This document shows, piece by piece, positions 62,432 to 64,000 of a stretch of DNA of 64,000 nucleotides; position 1 is the first letter of the stretch; each line of letters opens with the position of its first letter. This stretch comes from Pseudomonas marginalis. Its GTDB lineage: Bacteria; Pseudomonadota; Gammaproteobacteria; Pseudomonadales; Pseudomonadaceae. A program made the translations under genes and the position numbers. Under the pieces are notes generated by a model that was not told where the DNA came from, ran no database searches, and saw nothing but the letters and a program-made list of their open reading frames with translations. The stretch is taken from contig NZ_VTFG01000001.1 of the NCBI RefSeq assembly GCF_008692035.1, positions 4,171,680 through 4,235,679 on the forward strand, read 5' to 3'.

Positions 62432-62443
62432 TAGGGGAACGGC

Positions 62444-63664
62444 ATGGGCGCGCTTTCGCATCTGCGGGTATTGGATTTATCGCGAGTGTTGGCAGGCCCC
62501 TGGTCCGGGCAGATCCTTGCGGACCTTGGGGCTGAGGTGATCAAGGTCGAGCGACCTGGTAGCGGTGACGATACGCGCGCCTGGGGGCCGCCCTTCCTTA
62601 AGGATGTTGATGGCGAGAACACGAGTGAGGCGGCGTACTACTTGTCGGCTAATCGCAACAAAGAGTCGGTGACGATCGACTTCACGCGGCCGGAGGGACA
62701 ACGGCTGGTGCGAGATCTGGCGGCCAAGTCCGACATCTTGATCGAGAACTTCAAGGTGGGTGGCCTGGCGGCGTATGGGCTGGACTACGAGTCGCTCAAG
62801 AAGGTGAATCCCGAGTTGATCTACTGCTCGATCACTGGCTTCGGTCAGACGGGGCCGTATGCCGCTCGCGCGGGGTATGACTTCATGATCCAGGGGTTGG
62901 GTGGGCTGATGAGTCTTACTGGTCGGCCGGAAGGCGATGAGGGGGCCGGGCCGGTGAAGGTGGGGGTGGCGTTGACTGACATTCTCACTGGGCTCTACTC
63001 GACGGTGGCGATCCTTGCTGCGCTGGCGCATCGGGATCATGACGGGGGTGGGCAGCATATCGATATGGCGTTGCTTGATGTGCAGGTGGCTTGTCTGGCT
63101 AACCAGGCGATGAACTACCTGGCCACGGGAGCGGCGCCAAAACGACTGGGTAATGCTCATCCGAATATCGTGCCTTATCAGGATTTTCCTACGGCCGATG
63201 GCGATTTCATACTGACCGTGGGTAATGACGGGCAATTTCGTAAGTTCGCCGAAGTGGCTGGGCAGCCGCAGTGGGCGGATGATCCGCGGTTCTCTACTAA
63301 TAAGGTGCGGGTAGCCAACCGCGCTGAGCTGATTCCATTGATTCGCCAGGTTACGGTCTTCAAGACTACGGCTGAGTGGGTGTCACAACTGGAGCGGGTT
63401 GGTGTGCCTTGTGGGCCGATCAATGACCTGGCCCAGGTGTTTGCCGATCCTCAGGTAAAGGCACGAGGGCTGGCGATACAGCTGCCGCATGCGTTGGCGG
63501 GGATGGTGCCGCTGGTGGCCAGTCCGATTCGGTTATCCAAGACGCCTGTGGAGTACCGTACTGCGCCTCCTTTGTTGGGGCAGCATACGGCTCAGGTGCT
63601 GCAGGATGTATTGGGGCTGGGCTCGGCGAATGTGAAGGCTTTAAAAGAAGCGGGAGTTATCTAG
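62444..63664 (+). CDS. gcdG: CaiB/BaiF CoA-transferase family protein (succinyl-CoA:glutarate CoA-transferase)
   Basis: A 406-residue family III CoA-transferase that activates glutarate to glutaryl-CoA for GcdH. It starts HLRVLDLSRVLAGPWSGQ after MGALS. The GYDFMIQGLGGLMSLTG segment holds the catalytic Asp and the Gly-rich loop. Spacing of 12 bases from gcdH suggests cotranscription. Ends KALKEAGVI before a terminator. Substrate specificity is inferred from the gcdH neighbour. Confidence 0.93.
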   Translation: MGALSHLRVLDLSRVLAGPWSGQILADLGAEVIKVERPGSGDDTRAWGPPFLKDVDGENTSEAAYYLSANRNKESVTIDFTRPEGQRLVRDLAAKSDILIENFKVGGLAAYGLDYESLKKVNPELIYCSITGFGQTGPYAARAGYDFMIQGLGGLMSLTGRPEGDEGAGPVKVGVALTDILTGLYSTVAILAALAHRDHDGGGQHIDMALLDVQVACLANQAMNYLATGAAPKRLGNAHPNIVPYQDFPTADGDFILTVGNDGQFRKFAEVAGQPQWADDPRFSTNKVRVANRAELIPLIRQVTVFKTTAEWVSQLERVGVPCGPINDLAQVFADPQVKARGLAIQLPHALAGMVPLVASPIRLSKTPVEYRTAPPLLGQHTAQVLQDVLGLGSANVKALKEAGVI

Positions 63665-63666
63665 GA

Positions 63667-63693
63667 GCGCTCTTCTATATAGAGGGCGTTTTT
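63667..63693 (+). terminator. Intrinsic terminator after gcdG
   Basis: CGCTCT and AGAGGGCG form a short imperfect stem around a CTATAT loop, followed by TTTTT and a second T-run at 63701. It lies just after the gcdG stop. Confidence 0.6.
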
Positions 63694-63744
63694 GGTGGTT
63701 TTTTAATCAACTTCGGTAGATTGATAGGAAAACCAAATTAAATG

Positions 63745-63772
63745 TTGACGGCAGATTCTAGAAGTCTATAAT
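63745..63772 (+). promoter_or_regulatory. Sigma-70 promoter P1 of a stable-RNA operon
   Basis: TTGACG (63745-63750), 16-base spacer and TATAAT (63767-63772), near consensus, in a region without genes. Together with P2 and the sequence after it, it looks like a Pseudomonas rRNA operon leader; the 16S gene would start beyond the window. Confidence 0.75.
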
Positions 63773-63947
63773 TCGCCCCACTTCCGGCGCAGTCGAAACG
63801 TAAAACTCCTTGGTAAACAAAGAGTTATGCAGGATAAAGCAGCGGATTGCTTCAGTTCATCGAAGCCCGGAAGTAGTTGGTAGAGTCGTGTTGTTTGACA
63901 CTATTAACGATTCGATCTTCTCGGTCGAAAGTGGAGAAAAAGAGGTG

Positions 63948-63975
63948 TTGACAGCAGCGTGTAACGCTGTAGAAT
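63948..63975 (+). promoter_or_regulatory. Sigma-70 promoter P2 of a stable-RNA operon
   Basis: TTGACA (63948-63953), 16-base spacer and TAGAAT (63970-63975), followed by CGCCTCCCGCTGACGAGAGA, the start typical of Pseudomonas rRNA leaders. The window ends 25 bases later. Confidence 0.8.
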
Positions 63976-64000
63976 TCGCCTCCCGCTGACGAGAGATCGC

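Noticed and set aside
1..64000. CRISPR arrays, insertion sequences, prophage or toxin-antitoxin modules
   Set aside because: No regularly spaced repeats, transposase or integrase motifs, or phage structural genes were seen; the palindromes are REP-like and irregularly spaced.

Overview
The window looks like a chromosomal segment of a Pseudomonas species, most probably of the P. fluorescens group. The evidence is GC-rich coding DNA, protein families typical of Pseudomonas (KinB/AlgB, GltP, split PntAa/PntAb, DUF2388, DUF1127, the GcdR/GcdH/GcdG glutarate module), a candidate ErsA small RNA between polA and engB, and scattered GTGGGAGGGGGCTTGC-type palindromes of the REP kind common in fluorescent pseudomonads. 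No transposase, integrase, prophage, CRISPR array, tRNA or rRNA gene is visible. The last 300 bases look like the promoter region of a ribosomal RNA operon that starts just beyond the window.

Left part (1-12.9 kb): the end of a radical-SAM gene, a carbonic anhydrase/SulP transporter pair, a hypothetical gene, then the cytochrome c oxidase locus. That locus holds coxB with a fused cytochrome c domain, coxA, ctaG, coxC, an opposite-strand DUF2909 gene, a SURF1-like gene, a SCO-like thioredoxin-fold gene, ctaA, cyoE and SCO1. It encodes a caa3/aa3-type oxidase together with its copper and heme A supply.

Middle part (12.9-37.2 kb): metNIQ methionine uptake; catalase HPII (katE); a lipoprotein; the zinc island znuB-znuC-zur divergent from znuA; thrB; DUF2782; polA; the candidate ErsA RNA with an AlgU-type promoter; engB; periplasmic cytochromes c5 and c4; dsbA; an endonuclease/phosphatase-family gene overlapping a GGDEF diguanylate cyclase; an AmpDh2-like amidase; kinB-algB; then a small divergent cluster (94-aa protein, DUF1328, Ivy-like lysozyme inhibitor) behind a good sigma-54 promoter.

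Right part (37.8-64 kb): gltP, a nucleoside-recognition/spore-maturation-like membrane protein, a four-gene Mla-type lipid ABC system, DUF5924, an M16 peptidase, a Na/Pi cotransporter, a TerC protein, a CitMHS transporter, a DUF4105 protein with three tandem DUF2388 paralogues, two DUF1127 genes with related upstream regions, an acetyl-CoA hydrolase/CoA-transferase, pntAa-pntAb-pntB, and glutarate catabolism (gcdR, gcdH, gcdG).

Most of the window is ordinary core chromosome. The parts most worth a second look are the sigma-54 promoter with upstream repeats opposite algB, the repeated ACTGTAC sites at both DUF1127 genes, the DUF4105/DUF2388 cluster, the ErsA locus, and the extra CxxxC SCO-like protein in the oxidase operon. 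Gene calls rest on reading translations and motifs; no database search was possible.
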